Shown piece by piece: positions 1-13,151 of a stretch of 64,000 nucleotides of DNA. Made by a program: the position numbers and the translations under genes. The notes under the pieces are model-generated. The model ran no database searches and was not told where the DNA came from. It saw only the letters and a list, made by a program, of their open reading frames with translations. Each line of letters opens with the position of its first letter. Within the stretch, counting starts at the first letter, position 1. The DNA is from Tetradesmus obliquus (lineage: Eukaryota > Chlorophyta > Chlorophyceae > Sphaeropleales > Scenedesmaceae), in the NCBI GenBank assembly GCA_030272155.1, contig CP126200.1, forward strand, positions 248,001 to 312,000. The letters run 5' to 3'.

Positions 1-458
1 GGCAGAAGCATTCTGCTCACAGGTATGCTGTGGCAGCAGCAGCAGAACCGCAGCAAGGCATCAGCTGCAGTTGCAGAATAGGCCAACTGGCAGTGTGTGC
101 CCCTTGCCTGTCTAGTACCCACTGTAGCCGCACTCCTATGCTGCACGTTACGCTGCCTGCTGCTCTCTGCATCACTGCTGGTGCATGCACAACGGTGGCT
201 TGCCCGGCAGCTGCAAGCTCAGCAGCTGCACATGCGGCTGCAGCCATGCTTTATAACACTATTCACTTGCAGATGCCCTGCTGGCGTACACGGGCACATT
301 GCCCGTAGAACCAGGCTGCCAAACCACACCGCGCAGCAGCGTTGCCATCGACATACCGCAACAAGACGACCCTGCACACAGGCTGTTCCACTTCCACAGA
401 TACCTCACTTACACTGCCGCTGCTGCTGCCGCCGCTGCTGCTGCTGCGTCTGCATCAG

Positions 459-2259
459 GTGCCGCTGGGCTACCACCTGCTGTCCTGCGCTGCCTTTGGC
501 ACCGCGTTTGCGCTGGACCTGCTGGCTGTGCTGTTCTACGCGCGCAGCAGCAGGCTGGAGCTGACGCTGCTGCCTGCCTGGATCAAGGGCCTGCCCTTCC
601 TGAGCAGCGTGCTCATGGCCAGCGGCAAGGCGGTGGTGGCACAGGCGGCAAACGGGCGGCTGTGAGTGCATGCGACTTGCATGACGCATAGCATATGACT
701 CATTTGTTATCAGGCAGTTTAGCAGCATGGCAGTGTGGCATATGTTGAGGTGCAGCTTGGCATGGGCAGTTGCAGCATCGAGCAGATGCCAGCGTGACCT
801 GCAGTAGCAGGTTGCAGAGGACGCAGTGCAGCACGGCAGCAGTGCGGCAGCTGCGGTGTAGCGGCTGTGTTCCAACTGGCATTCAAGGCTGGCTGGATGG
901 CTGGCTGGCAAGCGCTTTGCCGTCGTTACTGCTGCAGCTTGTGGTGCGGCAGGCGGCAAGATTGCACACACATGTGTTTCTGCTTTGTGCGTTGCTTCTG
1001 CCAGTGCTGCAGCTGCTGAGAAAGCCGCTGCCATGACCAAGCTTGACCCCCGCGGTTCAACTTCAATGTTAGTTCTAGATTCTTGTAACAAGGCTTGGCA
1101 TTCAGCATTGCTCAACACTGCTGCACTGCTGCTGCTGGCTGCTGCTGCCGGCTGCAGCGTGAACCTGCAGCGCTACGTGTGCTGGATGCACACCACCCCT
1201 GCAGTGATGTACCTGATCAAGAGCGTGTCCAACAGCATCACCACGCAGCAGGTGGGGGGCCAGGCACGCTGTACAACGCAGCACAGCAGCAGCAGCAGCA
1301 GTCTGTGGGTGTTTCACCTGCCCTGGCATTGTGAAGCTGTGACGGCATGATGCATTGTGCGCCATGCTGGTGATGCCTCTTTGCCGCATGCACGCCTCAC
1401 GCACTGCATGCCGCGCTGATGTCCTGCTGCCGACCGTGCAGATGTACAGCATCATCCTGCTGCATGAGGTGCAGCTGGGCCTGGGCGCAGTGGCCAAGCT
1501 GTCTGGCGGCGTCACGCAAGGTGGGCTTGGCGGGCTGTAAGGGCTATGGCGGCAGGCACAGCCCAGGCTGGCTGGCAGCCAGCTGGTGCGCAAGCAGGCA
1601 GCAGCAAGTGCAGCAGCAGCAGCAGCAGCAGTAGGTGCAGGGGGAGTCATGAGCTGCGGCGTGCAGTTGATATATTGCAGTGGCAAGCGCCTATAGCTGG
1701 CACAGCAACAGCCAGCATGTCGGTTGCAATTGGCTGAGCTGTCCCGGCATGTTCAAGCAAACTCCTGCAAGCATGCGCTGGCAGCTTTGAAGTGTGATCT
1801 GCTGCTCAGTGCTGCTGTGTTAACGCTGCTGCTGCTGCTGCTGCTGCTGCTGTTTCTGCTGCCTGTTGCTGCTGCTGCAGTGCTGCTGGGCGGGTGTGTG
1901 CACTGCGCGCTCATCCCCGTGCTGATGTTCCTGCACACGGGGTTGAAAGAGTGAGTGGCAGCACACAATGCAGCGCAGCTCGCCTGGCGCCACGTGACAG
2001 CCTGGCACAGTGCAGCGGATGTGTGGTTGCATGGGGACATAGCGTCTGCAGTCATGCACTATGCAGCTGACTCTGTTGCAGCTGGGTGGTAAGTGATTTG
2101 CTGCAGTTGTGAGGTGACAGCGTTGCGGCACACGTGCGCCTGCCTTCTGACCCACTGCAATCGCTGCTGCTGCTGCTGCTTGCTTGTGTCACTGCAGGCT
2201 GTCTGTGCAGTACAGCAAGAACATCGCTGCCTTCGTCTACCTGTCCACGCTGGTGAGGC

Positions 2260-2290
<31 letters not shown>

Positions 2291-5200
2291 CATGGCTGCA
2301 GCACATGGCTCACCCCTGGATAGTTCACAGCAGTACGTGCGCAGCGCTGGCGCGGCAGCTGCGCCTGACTTAGTGTGTGAGCCCCACCTCTGCAACACAC
2401 AACTGCTGTGTGTGCTGGCTGTTCTGATGGCTGGAGTGCTGATGCCGGTGTGACTGCTGTTGCATGCTGCTGCTGCTGCCGCCGCTGCCGCCGCTGCTGC
2501 TGCTGCTGCTGCTGCTGCTGCCGCGCCAGGTGACGTACGGGTCGTTTGGCGTGGTTTGGGACCTGGGCTCCTTTGGGCTGCTCAGCCCTGCACAGGAGGA
2601 GGCAGCATACCTGTGGGCGGAGCTGGCCTCCAAGGTGGGGTCATGCTTGTGACAATGCTGAAACTAGTCGTACCAGCACTAGTCGCCTCGATGCAGCGAG
2701 GGTTGTTTGTTATGACTGAACATGATTGTTTGGGGAGCTGGCCTGCAAGGTGAGCAGAGCTGCGCTGGCATGTGCAGATAGGATTGTAATAGATTGTTCG
2801 TGCCCAGGGAGCAGGGGAGCATGATGTGACTCGACATGTGCTGTGTGTCGTAGCAGCTGCGCTCGGCACAGGCTGTGGCAATTCTAAATCCGCCTGAGCT
2901 GGCTGCGGCTGCTGTTGTGGTGTGCGCACAGTTGGAGGGGCGGATGTCACCTGGTCAGAGGCATGGTGCTGCGCTGGTGCCCCTTGAGCGGCCAAACAGT
3001 GTCCAGCAACAGCTTGCTACTTGTTAACCTGCCAGTGACGCAGCCAGCTGACCTTACTGCTGTCTGCCGCCGCTGCTGCTGCCCCCGCTGCCGCGCCAGA
3101 TCCTCATCTCCACGGTGCTGCTCTTCTCCAACTTTGTCACGCGCGACATGCGCCGCCTGGCGCTCATGCGCAGCATCGAGGCGCAGTCGCGGCAGCAGCT
3201 CATCGCTGAGCTGCGGGCGCTGGTGGCGCAGAAGGATGCCTTCATGAGCAGCGTGAGCCATGAGCTGCGCACGCCTCTCAACGGCATCATAGGTGCGCGC
3301 AGTGTTTTAGGGGAGGTCAGGGATGCGGGGGGTCTTGCTTGTTTTTTTGCCCTCCTGCAGTCTAGACCTAGGCCATGCTGGCCATCAGCGCAGTGCACGT
3401 CACACAAAGCGCTGTTTCTGCGTTTGCGGCAGCACCTGTGCTTGTGCAGCTGCAGCTGCAGCATCAATAAAGCATGTTCCATGTGCTTTGCGGCCAGCTG
3501 TTCCCACACGCACAGAAAGCGGCGTCCAGTGCACGCCGTCATGTGCAGCCACATTCGAACATGCGGAGCCCGACCAGTCCTTACTGCTCGCCGCTGCCGT
3601 TGCCGCTGTGCATGTTGCTGCAGGCCTGTCTGAGGCGGCACTGCACAACAGCGACCTGGCGCAGCAGGCGGGGCCGGCGGCCGCGCCGAACGTGCTGCCG
3701 CCAGCCACGCGGCAGCAGCTGGCACTCATCCGCACCTCAGGTGGGGCTGGCACTCATCCGCACCTCAGGTGGGGCTGGCACTCATCCGCACCTCAGGTGG
3801 GGCTGGCACTCATCCGCACCTCAGGTGGGGCTGGCACTCATCCGCACCTCAGGTGGGGCTGGCACTCATCCGCACCTCAGGTGGGGCCGGCGCTGAGTTG
3901 CTGCCCACACACGCTGTCAATGCTGCTGCTTGAACACTGAGCTTGACACTGCACAAGCCAATGCAGGGCAGCTGCCAGATTCACGCAGTGCTCAAGGGCG
4001 CCGCCCTGCCACCTGCCCGGCGCTGCCTTGAGTGAGTGAGTGAGTGGCTATTCAGGCAGCTCTGCAGTTCCTGGGTAAGTTAAGGCTGGAGAAGGCGTGT
4101 GTGGCGAGGGGCGGCGCCTTGCTACTGCCTGGTTGCGCCACTTTGCGGCTGGCTGGTCATTGAACGGCTACACACTGGTCCGCCTGCTGCTGGCTCTGCT
4201 GCTGCTGCTCCTGCTGCTGCTGTGCCTGCTGCCTGCCCAGGGCTGCGCCTGCTGAGCCTGGCTGTGCCACTTTGCGTCTGGTTGTGCTGTGCACCTCACT
4301 GTTGCCTCTGCTGCTGCTGCTGCTGCTGCTGCAGGGCTGCATCTGCTGAGCCTGGTGAACGACATCCTGGACGCCGCCGCGCTCCAGCACAGCCGGCTGG
4401 TGCTGGCACGGGGCAGGGTGGTGCTGCGGCCCCTGGTGGAGGAGGTGGCGGACATATCCAGGCCGCTGGTAAGCAATTTCTGCAACTTTGGCAGCTACGT
4501 GGCAGCAAGCATGCCGTTGAATGTGCTGTGCATGCATCAGCAGGCCACTGGTGCGCAGTTTTGCAATTTTCGTAGCTGCATGGCCCCTGGTGGAGGAGGT
4601 GGCAGACATCAGCAGGCCGCTGGTGCGTGATGTGGCTTTTCCTTTTTCCTTTTTGGATGCCCGTTTTCCTGTTCCCCGTGCGGTCAGCAACGCGGCGGTA
4701 CCACTACGCAAGGGCAGTGCCAGGGGAGCAGAGCAAGGTGCGTGCAGCCTGTGCTGTTGCCTGGCCAACACTGCTGCACTGCTGCTGCCCCCTGCTGCTG
4801 CCCCCTGCCGCCCCTGCTGTGGCTCTATGCATGTGCAGCCACCGCTGCAGCTGCACGACCCGCAGAGTGCACAGGCTCATTCAACTGTAGTGGCTGCTGG
4901 CAGCGCTGTCCATATATAGTGTGCGCATGGCTTGCAGCGTGGCCTGAACTGAAGCTCTTCTGTGCTGTCTCTGTCCCTGCCTTGGTGTTGCTGCTGCAGC
5001 TTCGCGACCGTGCGCTGCGGCTGGTGACGCGTGTGCCGCACGACCTGGAGGTGCTGGGCGACGCCGACCGCATCGTGCAGGTGCGCTGCTATAATGCTCT
5101 CATCACAGCAGCAGCGAATTGCTCATCATTATGCAAACCCTAAACCCTTGGGCTTGGCATGCATGACCTGGAGGTGCTGGGCGATGCTGACAGGGTCGTG

Positions 5201-5631
5201 CAGGTAAGGATACTGGCAGTGAGCCGCAACATCGGCTTAATGTTTGAATATCATGCAGTGTGCCTAGCATTATGCAGCGACCTGGAGGTGCTGGGGGGTG
5301 CTGACAGGATCGTGCAGGTGCGCACTATGGGCTGCAGCAGCAGCAGTAGTATCATTGCGCATCATCATGGAGTGTGCTTGGCATGCGGGAGCTGGAGGTG
5401 CTGGGGGATGCTGACAGGGCCGTGCAGGTGCGCTGCTGCTCGCAGCAGCACGCAATACCGAGCGCTACACTGAATCCTTATTGCATAGTGTGTGTTGTGC
5501 GCCGCCTGCCGCTACCCAGCACTGCATCGCCAAGCGGTTTCAACTTCTGCATGCTGGACAATACGTGTAGGCTTGTTGGTGTCCTGCTGCCAAAGCTGAG
5601 TGCGCTTGCATGCGCCTGCGTCACGCGTGTC

Positions 5632-5663
<32 letters not shown>

Positions 5664-5844
5664 GCCAGGTGCTGAACAACCTGGTGAGCAACGCAGCCAA
5701 GTTCACCGAGGCAGGCACTATCACCATATCAGCACGGGTAGGGCGCCAGCCCCCACACAACAGCAGCAGCAGCCGCGCCAGCAGCAGGGCAGGCAGCAGG
5801 CCAGGCAGCAGCAGCGGCGCGCGCCTCAAGCCCAGCGGCAGCGG

Positions 5845-5878
<34 letters not shown>

Positions 5879-8400
5879 GGCCCGCAGGAGGTGGTGCTGG
5901 TGTCAGTGGAGGACACCGGGCTGGGCATTCCTGAGGAGAAGCTGCAGGCGGTGTTTGAGGCCTTCGAGCAGGTGTGGTTGCAGCAGCAACAGCAGCAGCA
6001 GGGCCATGGATGTCGCATGGTTTGGGCACCTTGCATATGGTCGGGCAGTATATGTGAATGAGGCCTTTGAGCAGGTGCGGCGGCTTGCACTGACACCATG
6101 ACCGGCAGCAGCAGCAGCAGCCCGGTTGGATGTTGCATGGTTCAGCACCTTGCGTGGGCTAGCTATATGTGTGTTTGAGGCCTTCAAGCAGGTGTTGGGG
6201 CTTGCATTAATGCCACGAATCACCTTCTGTGGAAGACGGCAGTAGCAGCAGAGCTGTTTCTGTTGCATGAACTTCAAACCGCACTGCTGCTGCTGCTGCT
6301 GCTGCTGCTGCAGGTGCACACTGACATCAGCCGCAGCCAGCGCGGGCTGGGCCTGGGGCTGAGCATTGTGCGGCAGCTTGTTGACGCCATGGGGGGCAGC
6401 ATCTCCGCCAGCAGCGTGGTGGGCAGCGGCACCACCTTCACCTTCTCACTGCCACTCTACACGCCAGAGGCAGCAGCAGCAGCAGCAGCAGCAGCAGGGG
6501 CAGCAGCGCAGGCATCAGCACAGGTGCCAGCGCCAGAGGAAGACACACTCGCTGCTGCTGCTGCTGCTGTTAGCGCCAAAGCTATGGGCAGCAGCAGCCC
6601 CAGCCCCAGCGCAGCAGCGTCGCGCAGCGCTGCGGGCGGCGGCGCGGGCCAGCGGCGGCTGCTGACTGACAGGCAGGCGGTGCTGGCCATGGGCAGCGCT
6701 GCTGTCGCCGCGAGCTACTCCGCTGCTGTTGCGACGGCTGGCGGCGGCAGGCGCGGTAGCGCGCCTGCTGTGGGCGGCACAGGGGCCATGGGGGCTATGG
6801 GGAGTCTGGCTGCTGAGCTGGCCGGGCTGGCGGCATCAGTAGGCTTTGGTGGCGGCGGCGGCGGCAGGATGCGCTCGGCTGGCGGCAGCTTGCGGGATGC
6901 TGCTGCTGGCGGCGGCAGCCCTGCTGCTGCTGCTGCTGCTGGGTGGGATAACATGCACGACGGCGGCGGCAACATTGGAGGCAATGATGGTGATAACGCG
7001 GATGGAGTGGATGATGGCAATGGCGGTGACGATGATGATAGTTGGGCGCTGCAGCAGCCGCTGGTGCCTAGCCCGCTGGCTGGCAGGCGGAGTGATGTTG
7101 CCGCAGTGCTGGCTGACGAGCAGGCAGCAGCAGCGCTGCCGCACATGCAGCGCTGGCCGCAGGGCGGCAGCCAGCAGCAGCAGCAGCAGCTGAGTCGTGA
7201 GCGCAGCAGCATTCCTGCGATGCAGTTCCACAGCCAGGTGAAGAGTGGGCGTGTGCAGCTGCTGGTGGTGGACGACGACCCGCTGAACCACCAGGTGGGG
7301 TGGGGTGGGTTGATTCAGGGTTTGTATTTGTCTTCAGACCTGCTCATGTATGCTGGCAAGTTTTGTTGAAGCTGCTGCTGGTGGTGGAGGACGACCCACT
7401 AAACCACCAGGTGGGGCGGGGCTTTGGTGTTTCAGGCAGGCGTTTCAGGCTTTGAGCCTCGAACATACTCATGTGTCTGAGGAGGAAACAGCACATGTAT
7501 GCCACAGGGATGTGTGCATAACTTTCGTGCTTGGGCACTGTAAGTACTTTTCACGCGCAGGTATGCTGATCAGTCCTGCGTAAGTCACGATTATAGGGAG
7601 TCCTGTTAGCAGTGTAGCAGTGCCGCCTATGCAGCACCTGGGCAGCAGCTGAGTTGCGAACTGCGCCTGCTGCTGCTGGTTGCTGCTGCTGCTGCTGTCA
7701 GGTGCTGTCGCTGCTGCTGGAGGCTGCTGGCTTCAGCCTGGTGCACGTGATGAGTGGCGCCGCCACGCTGGCCTTCCTGGCGGCCTGTGAGCTGCTGCCT
7801 GACCTGGTGCTGCTGGATGTGAGTGGGGTGTGAACAGTGGTGCATCCAGTCACTTTTGCCCACAGGTAGAGGGCGTGGAGCGCAGGGGCGCCGCGCCTGG
7901 CCACACACGCCTTCTCCAGCCTTGACTTACCCAGGAGCGAGAGCTGCCTGGGTAGTCACTCGCTCACCCACTCACTTTGGGTCACTCTTGCTTGGTTGCA
8001 CTATACTGTGCGTCTGTATGTGTAGTTGTGGGGCCACAAGTGTTCTGCGTGGCAGTACCGCCAGGCTTTTAGTTGCAGCTGCACAACAAGCAACATACAA
8101 TAGGGCATATCTCATTGCAGCTGCTCTAGCCGACGCTATCAGCTAGACTAATGGCCGCCGCCGCTGCTTCACTGCTGTTGCTGCTGCTGCTGCTTCCTAT
8201 GCAGGTGGCGATGCCAGGCATGGATGGTCGGGAGGTGAGGCGAGACTGGCAGCAGCAGCAGCAGCAGACCAACTGGGCAGCTGCTTCTGCTGTGCTGCTA
8301 TGGAGTTTGTAGCAAGGGGTGCAACTAGCATGGCTGTGCAGGTGGTACATGGCATGTGTCATTGTGCCGTGTGTCCCGGCTGGTGCTCCACGCTTTATTG

Positions 8401-8468
<68 letters not shown>

Positions 8469-8984
8469 AGACGTGCCGCCGCATCCGTGCCGCCATGGCA
8501 GGCAGTGGGCTGCACCTGCCCATCGTCATGCTCACAGCACAGGTGGGGGGTGGCCTTGTCGCTGCTGGGTTACAATGACGGCTGACAGCTTTGTGCTCGC
8601 CTCTATTTGGAGGCATGCATGCGCTGTTGGTGTTGGGACGGCTCGTGCTTGCATAAAGTTTATGCGGCTAACGCCGCTCAGCAGCAAGCTCTGGGTGCCA
8701 TCACAACATCACATGCAGCTGCTGCAGCTGCCAGTGCTGCGTTGTGGTGCTCTGCTTCCTCCCCTTTCTCCTGCTGCTGCCGATATTGCTGCTGATGTGT
8801 GGACTCCCTGCGCGGCTGTACGTGAACCACTCTGCTGCTGCTGCTGCTGCTGCTGCAGGTTGCGGCGCAGAGTGTGGAGGACAGCCTGTCAGCCGGCGCT
8901 GACGACCACCTCAGCAAGCCCTGCACGCGGCAGGAGCTGATGGCAGCCATTGCGCGCAACTGCAAGAAGCAGCAGCGGCTGTGA
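459..8984 (+). CDS. Hybrid sensor histidine kinase with C-terminal receiver domain (multi-exon, 5' partial)
   Basis: Membrane-associated two-component kinase read through about 16 GT-AG exons. Early exons (459-661, 1158-1251, 1442-1520, about 1880-1950, 2197-2251, 2530-2634) encode hydrophobic, probably membrane-spanning segments. Exon 3101-3291 carries the H box SHELRTPLNGIIG with the phospho-accepting His. Exon 5669-5970 has the N box (LNNLVSNAAKFTEAG) and the G1 box (VEDTGLGIPEEK). Exon 6314-7294 has the G2 box (GLGLGLSIVRQLVDAMGG), then a low-complexity linker and the receiver start LLVVDDDPLNHQ. The receiver continues at 7702-7818 (acceptor Asp in PDLVLLD), 8205-8234 (MPGMDGRE), 8471-8542 (IVMLTAQ) and 8859-8984 (Lys in LSKPC), ending at TGA 8982-8984. 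All catalytic boxes are present, so the product looks functional. The first exon and start codon are not identified. No ligand-binding sensor domain is recognised. Exon borders in the membrane part are approximate. Confidence 0.85.
3721..3888 (+). repeat. 28-bp tandem repeat of an exon end plus 5' splice site (6 copies)
   Basis: Six near-perfect 28-bp units start at 3721, 3749, 3777, 3805, 3833 and 3861. Each holds the last codons of the upstream kinase exon (LALIRTS) followed by the GTGGGG donor. The first copy is taken as the real junction, with exon end at 3740. Because 28 is not a multiple of three, use of a later donor would shift the reading frame unless a multiple of three units were included. 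Confidence 0.9.
5041..5427 (+). repeat. Four dispersed copies of a kinase exon end with its donor site
   Basis: The exon end encoding DLEVLGDADRIVQ, followed by GTGCGC, lies at 5041-5080. Diverged copies lie at about 5165-5203 (followed by GTAAGG), 5279-5317 (GTGCGC) and 5389-5427 (GTGCGC), spaced 110-124 bp apart. All three echoes keep a GT donor at the same place. They lie in the intron that precedes the N-box exon. Confidence 0.8.
8402..8470 (+). repeat. (CTG)n microsatellite ending at a splice acceptor
   Basis: About 22 uninterrupted CTG triplets run directly into the CTGCAG acceptor of the receiver exon that begins at 8471. It is the longest of several CTG tracts at intron 3' ends in this gene. 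Confidence 0.95.
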
Positions 8985-9087
8985 CGCGCGCAACTGCAAG
9001 CAGCAGCAGCAGCGGCTGTGACGCCACCCGGCACACCCGAACTGACAGGCCAGCTTCAGGTTATTGCTATGGCTTGATTGGTAGTCT

Positions 9088-9125
9088 GATGAAGATTATG
9101 ATGATGTAGTCTGATGATGATGATG

Positions 9126-9172
<47 letters not shown>

Positions 9173-9224
9173 TGATGATGATGATGATGATGATGATGAC
9201 GATGATGATGATGACGATGATGGC
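9088..9224. repeat. (GAT)n microsatellite
   Basis: A long, slightly interrupted GAT/ATG trinucleotide array lies about 100 bp after the kinase stop codon. It creates artificial poly-His and poly-Ile frames on the minus strand. Confidence 0.95.
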
Positions 9225-12056
9225 CTGACAGGCGCCTGCTGCCACCGCCTGCTTGCCTCAAGCACACAGCATTGCATGCCTGCCTGCCTGGCTGCAGCGT
9301 GATAAGGAAATTGGCCGAGCAGCGCTGTCAGGCAACGCATGATTGCTGGCTTGCAAGCAGCCACACAACATGTGGCAAGGCTGTGCCGGCTGTGGGTATG
9401 CTGAAGCTGTCACCTTGCCTTGCATTTGATCACACGTTGTTGCGGGATTGGCTTCGGGTGGTTTCAGGAATTTGTCTGCTGGCATAGGTGGCAGTACGCA
9501 CAGCAGCGTTGCAGCGCAACAGAACAGTAGGCGAATGCCGTCCTGCTGCAGGTTATGTCTGTATCGTTGACCTGGGTCAACCGTCCGGTGTGTGGTTTGC
9601 CAGCAGTACCAACAGCATTTGGGTTATACCTGGCTTATGCGTGCTGCGCAGTAGTCTCAGAAATGCAGCTGCGGAGATGTGGTCATGTTACGTCTGTATT
9701 GTTGACCTGGGTCAAACGTACGGGTTTCCTCGCAGCACGAACAGCTATGAGGTATACCTGGATTGTGTGTGCGTGCAGTCGTCTCAGGATTACAGCTGCG
9801 GAGACGCGGAGAATGGCGGCAGGGAATTGAGAGGCTGCTTTTGCATTCGGAACATCTGTGGCCGCTAGCTGCTGTTCTTCACTGGGCTTCTGGCTGTGAG
9901 CAGATTATTTGAGCAGAAGTCAAGCTTTGCTGCGCAGCAATGGAGTGGCCAAGCACTCTGCATGCCATTGCTGCCTGCCCGCGGCCTTTCTATGCCAGCG
10001 CGTCAGGTTGAAGATATCAGCTGCAATGGACACACACATTGATGAGAGTGCTCAGGACATCCAGAGGCTGGCTTGCTCTGTCATGAACTGCACAGCAAGC
10101 ATATATGCGCAGCATTGCAGCAGGCTGGCTCCGGCTCAAACTGCCGGCTGCTGGCCTCATACCATACGTGGTCACACAGCTGCTGCACACGCCTACACAT
10201 TTGTGTGTGCTGTATCTGCGCTGCGTGCTGTTCAGCTGCACCACAACTGCAGACAGCAGCACAGCATGCGAATTATAGTTGTCTTGGGCTGTCACTTTGT
10301 GTGTCACGTGCAGAGCATGGTCAAGTGTGTGTGTGTGTGTGGCTTGCTGCTGCTGTGGTCAGGTCATGCAGCAGCTCTGTGCATATGCTGCAGGCGGTGT
10401 GCATGGTGCCGTGCTGGTGTTTCAGCGGAGGGATTGCGCACTCGTGCATCTGCGTAGCGCCAGATGCCATGTAGTGCAGGCAGGTCGCGGCAAGCAGCAA
10501 GTTGCTGCGTCAGGTAATTGTTGCTTGGCTGTGCTGGCTGATTGGTTGGTGTTCTTGGTGGCGCTATCTGGCAGCTGGAAGCTCTCTCTGTGTGCGTGCA
10601 GCTGTCAGCCCTGGGCGCCGGTGTCGCACAAGGCCAGCTGTGCTGTGCTGTGCTGTGCTGTGATGTGATGTGATGTGATGTGATGTTCTGCTCTCGTCTC
10701 CCATGCTGTGTCTCTGCACGTGTCAGCCCTGGGCGCCTGCGCCGCCCAAGGCAGGCTATGCTGTGTTGCTGCCACAGCCTTCTGTGCGTGCAAGCGTGGC
10801 GCTGCTGCACCTTCCTGCAGCCGCGCCTCAACCGGCCGGCGGCCAGCTTGGTTGCACTTGAATGCATGCCGGACTCAACAACAATGCATCTTGAGGCTGC
10901 CAGGCCCCTGGTACTGCTGCTTGCCCAGGGCTGCTCCTCGCAGCGGCAGCAGCAGCAGCAGCAGGGTCCCTGCATGCTGCATTGTCCCTCCTAGCGCATT
11001 TCAGCACTGTTTAACTGTGTCCTTGCACTTGTGAAGTGCAGCAGTTGCGATGGTCACGGTGTGTGGCAGCATGGTGGTGTGCGCGGTGACCGCGCCTGTC
11101 GACAGCATGTCGGCGAGGCGGGTGTTGTAGCAGCGGCGGTGATGTGTGTATTGTAGCGAACTTGCTTACGGCTCAGGATTAAGCACACTAGTTTCAGGGA
11201 GGATGAGGCCCATGCATGCCCATATGGCTTGTGGGCTGTGCCGCCTCCCCCTGCATGCCGGGCTGAGTCCCTGCCTTCATGTCGGTGGATGCAGTGAGCT
11301 ATTGATGCGCAGAGCATCAATTCAGACGATGGTTCATCCAGATGATGTACGTGCATGCTGAGCGCAGTGTCACTGGGCCAGCTGCACACAGCGCAATGGT
11401 TGAAGTGCAAATTGACAACTTTTGAGTTCACAGCGTTGTGCTTGTCGAGCCTGTGCGCTGCTCTGGCTGTGGGCTAGCTGCCGGTCAAAACCAACGTCAA
11501 AGTGAGACAGTCTTAGCTGAGCTGGACTCGTCCATGTAACACGCATGTTGTGTCATGTGACAATATTACGATGCCCTAGACCGCAAAGATCCGAGGAAGA
11601 ATGCAAAGCCATGTACATGTACTTTGATCCTTGTGAAAGTCTACAGTGTTACCCACGACGAACTCAGCCCCTATCTAATGCTACGGCACAACAAGATGCT
11701 CACAACACCATTGGCGAGTGTCTGCAACACTATCGCGAACGCGCTGCTTGTGGTACATACACGCCTTGCTTGTGGCAGCTTGTGGCAGCTGTGCAGTGCT
11801 CAGGCTCTCCACCTCCCTTCATGCTGCACAGTGCTGGCGCCAGCTGCTGCCATCACTGCCTCTCAGTCAGTGCTGCCAACCTGGTCATGTGCCAGCACAC
11901 AGCACACAGCACACACAACTTCCACACAGCTTGTGCAGCATGCGCTGACTCATCGGATGCAGCGCCATCCACAACAGGCTCATGAGCCAGGAGCCCGGGG
12001 GACAAAGCCACATGCCACTACCTAGTTCTACAAGCACAACACAACGCTCACAACAC
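9225..12056. other. Gene-poor host stretch with tandem duplications
   Basis: No convincing gene is seen. A roughly 130-bp segment is duplicated in tandem (about 9548-9680 and 9681-9807; both halves share GTCTGTAT-GTTGACCTGGGTCAA). A second duplication pairs about 10595-10650 with 10713-10770 (shared core GTCAGCCCTGGGCGCC), separated by a pentanucleotide array (TGTGC, then TGTGA units) at about 10636-10686. Short open frames here have no recognisable domains or acceptor/donor context. Confidence 0.6.
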
Positions 12057-12542
12057 TCATGAGCCAGGGGACTGGCCAGCTGCTGCACTGCCCGCCTGCG
12101 GCACGGCGGCTGGGTGTGAGACTGGAAGCTGCACGGGAGGCAGCACACGCAGCTGCTGCACGGCAACACTGCCTGCTGCGCTGCGCCCATTGCTGCTGCT
12201 GCTGCTGATGCTGGTGGTGCTCCCGTGCTGCTGCTGCTGCTGCTGCACTCGTCGCTGCGCCTGCACATTCGCAAGCTGCTGCTGCTGCTGCTGCTGTTGT
12301 CGTGGCCTCGCCTGCTGGCCGCCACTGCGCCCCCCACCAGCAGGCTCCAGCGATGCTGCGCCCGCTGCTGCTGCTGCCGCCGCACTCAGCCCCGCCTGCC
12401 TTGCCCAGCTGCCCAGCTGTGCCTGGCCCAGCCGGTGCAGCTGCCCGTGGCGCTGCAGCAGTGCCAGCTGCTGTAGCGGCAGCCTCCATCCCAGCAGGCG
12501 CTGCCCCTCCAGCAGCAGCTCCCAGCTGCGCGGCGCAAAGCC

Positions 12543-12585
<43 letters not shown>

Positions 12586-13108
12586 AGGGCCTGAGCGAGT
12601 GCAGTGTGAGGGCCGGGGTGTGACGCAGGACCTGCAGCAGCAGCCCAGGCCTGAGGCGCCGATGCAGGCCAGCCCTGCTGCTGCTGCCACTGCTGCTGCT
12701 GCTGCCGCTGTCGCGCCTTGCCCTGCTGTTGCTGCTGCTGCTGCTGCTGCTGCGGCAGCTGCACCTGCGTGACCAGCGCCTCCCAGAAGGCCAGCTGCCA
12801 CTGCCGCCCCGGCTGCCATTTCAGCAGCCCCAGCGCCAGCAGCAGATTAGAAAGCCCTTGGCCGTCCAGCTGGCGCAGCCGCGGCAGCAGCGCAGCCAGC
12901 GCAGCAGCCTGCCAGGCAGCTGGAGGTGTGGCGTGCTGCAGTGCCAGCCCATACAGCAGTGTGACTAGGTCCCTGCCTGACATGCCTGCCAGCTTGGGCT
13001 TCAGGCCAGCCAGCAGCCGCCGCTGCTGCTTACCCAGGCCGCCGTGCCACTCCTGCCTGGCGCGCTGCTGCTGCCGCTCCCTGCTGCTGCCTGCAGCGGG
13101 TGACGGCT

Positions 13109-13151
<43 letters not shown>

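Noticed and set aside
9056..9364. Poly-His / poly-Ile protein frames on the minus strand
   Set aside because: Produced by the GAT microsatellite.
12190..12772. Leu/Cys/Ala-rich plus-strand frames
   Set aside because: Complement of the poly-Gln linker of the OPR-like gene; no independent evidence.
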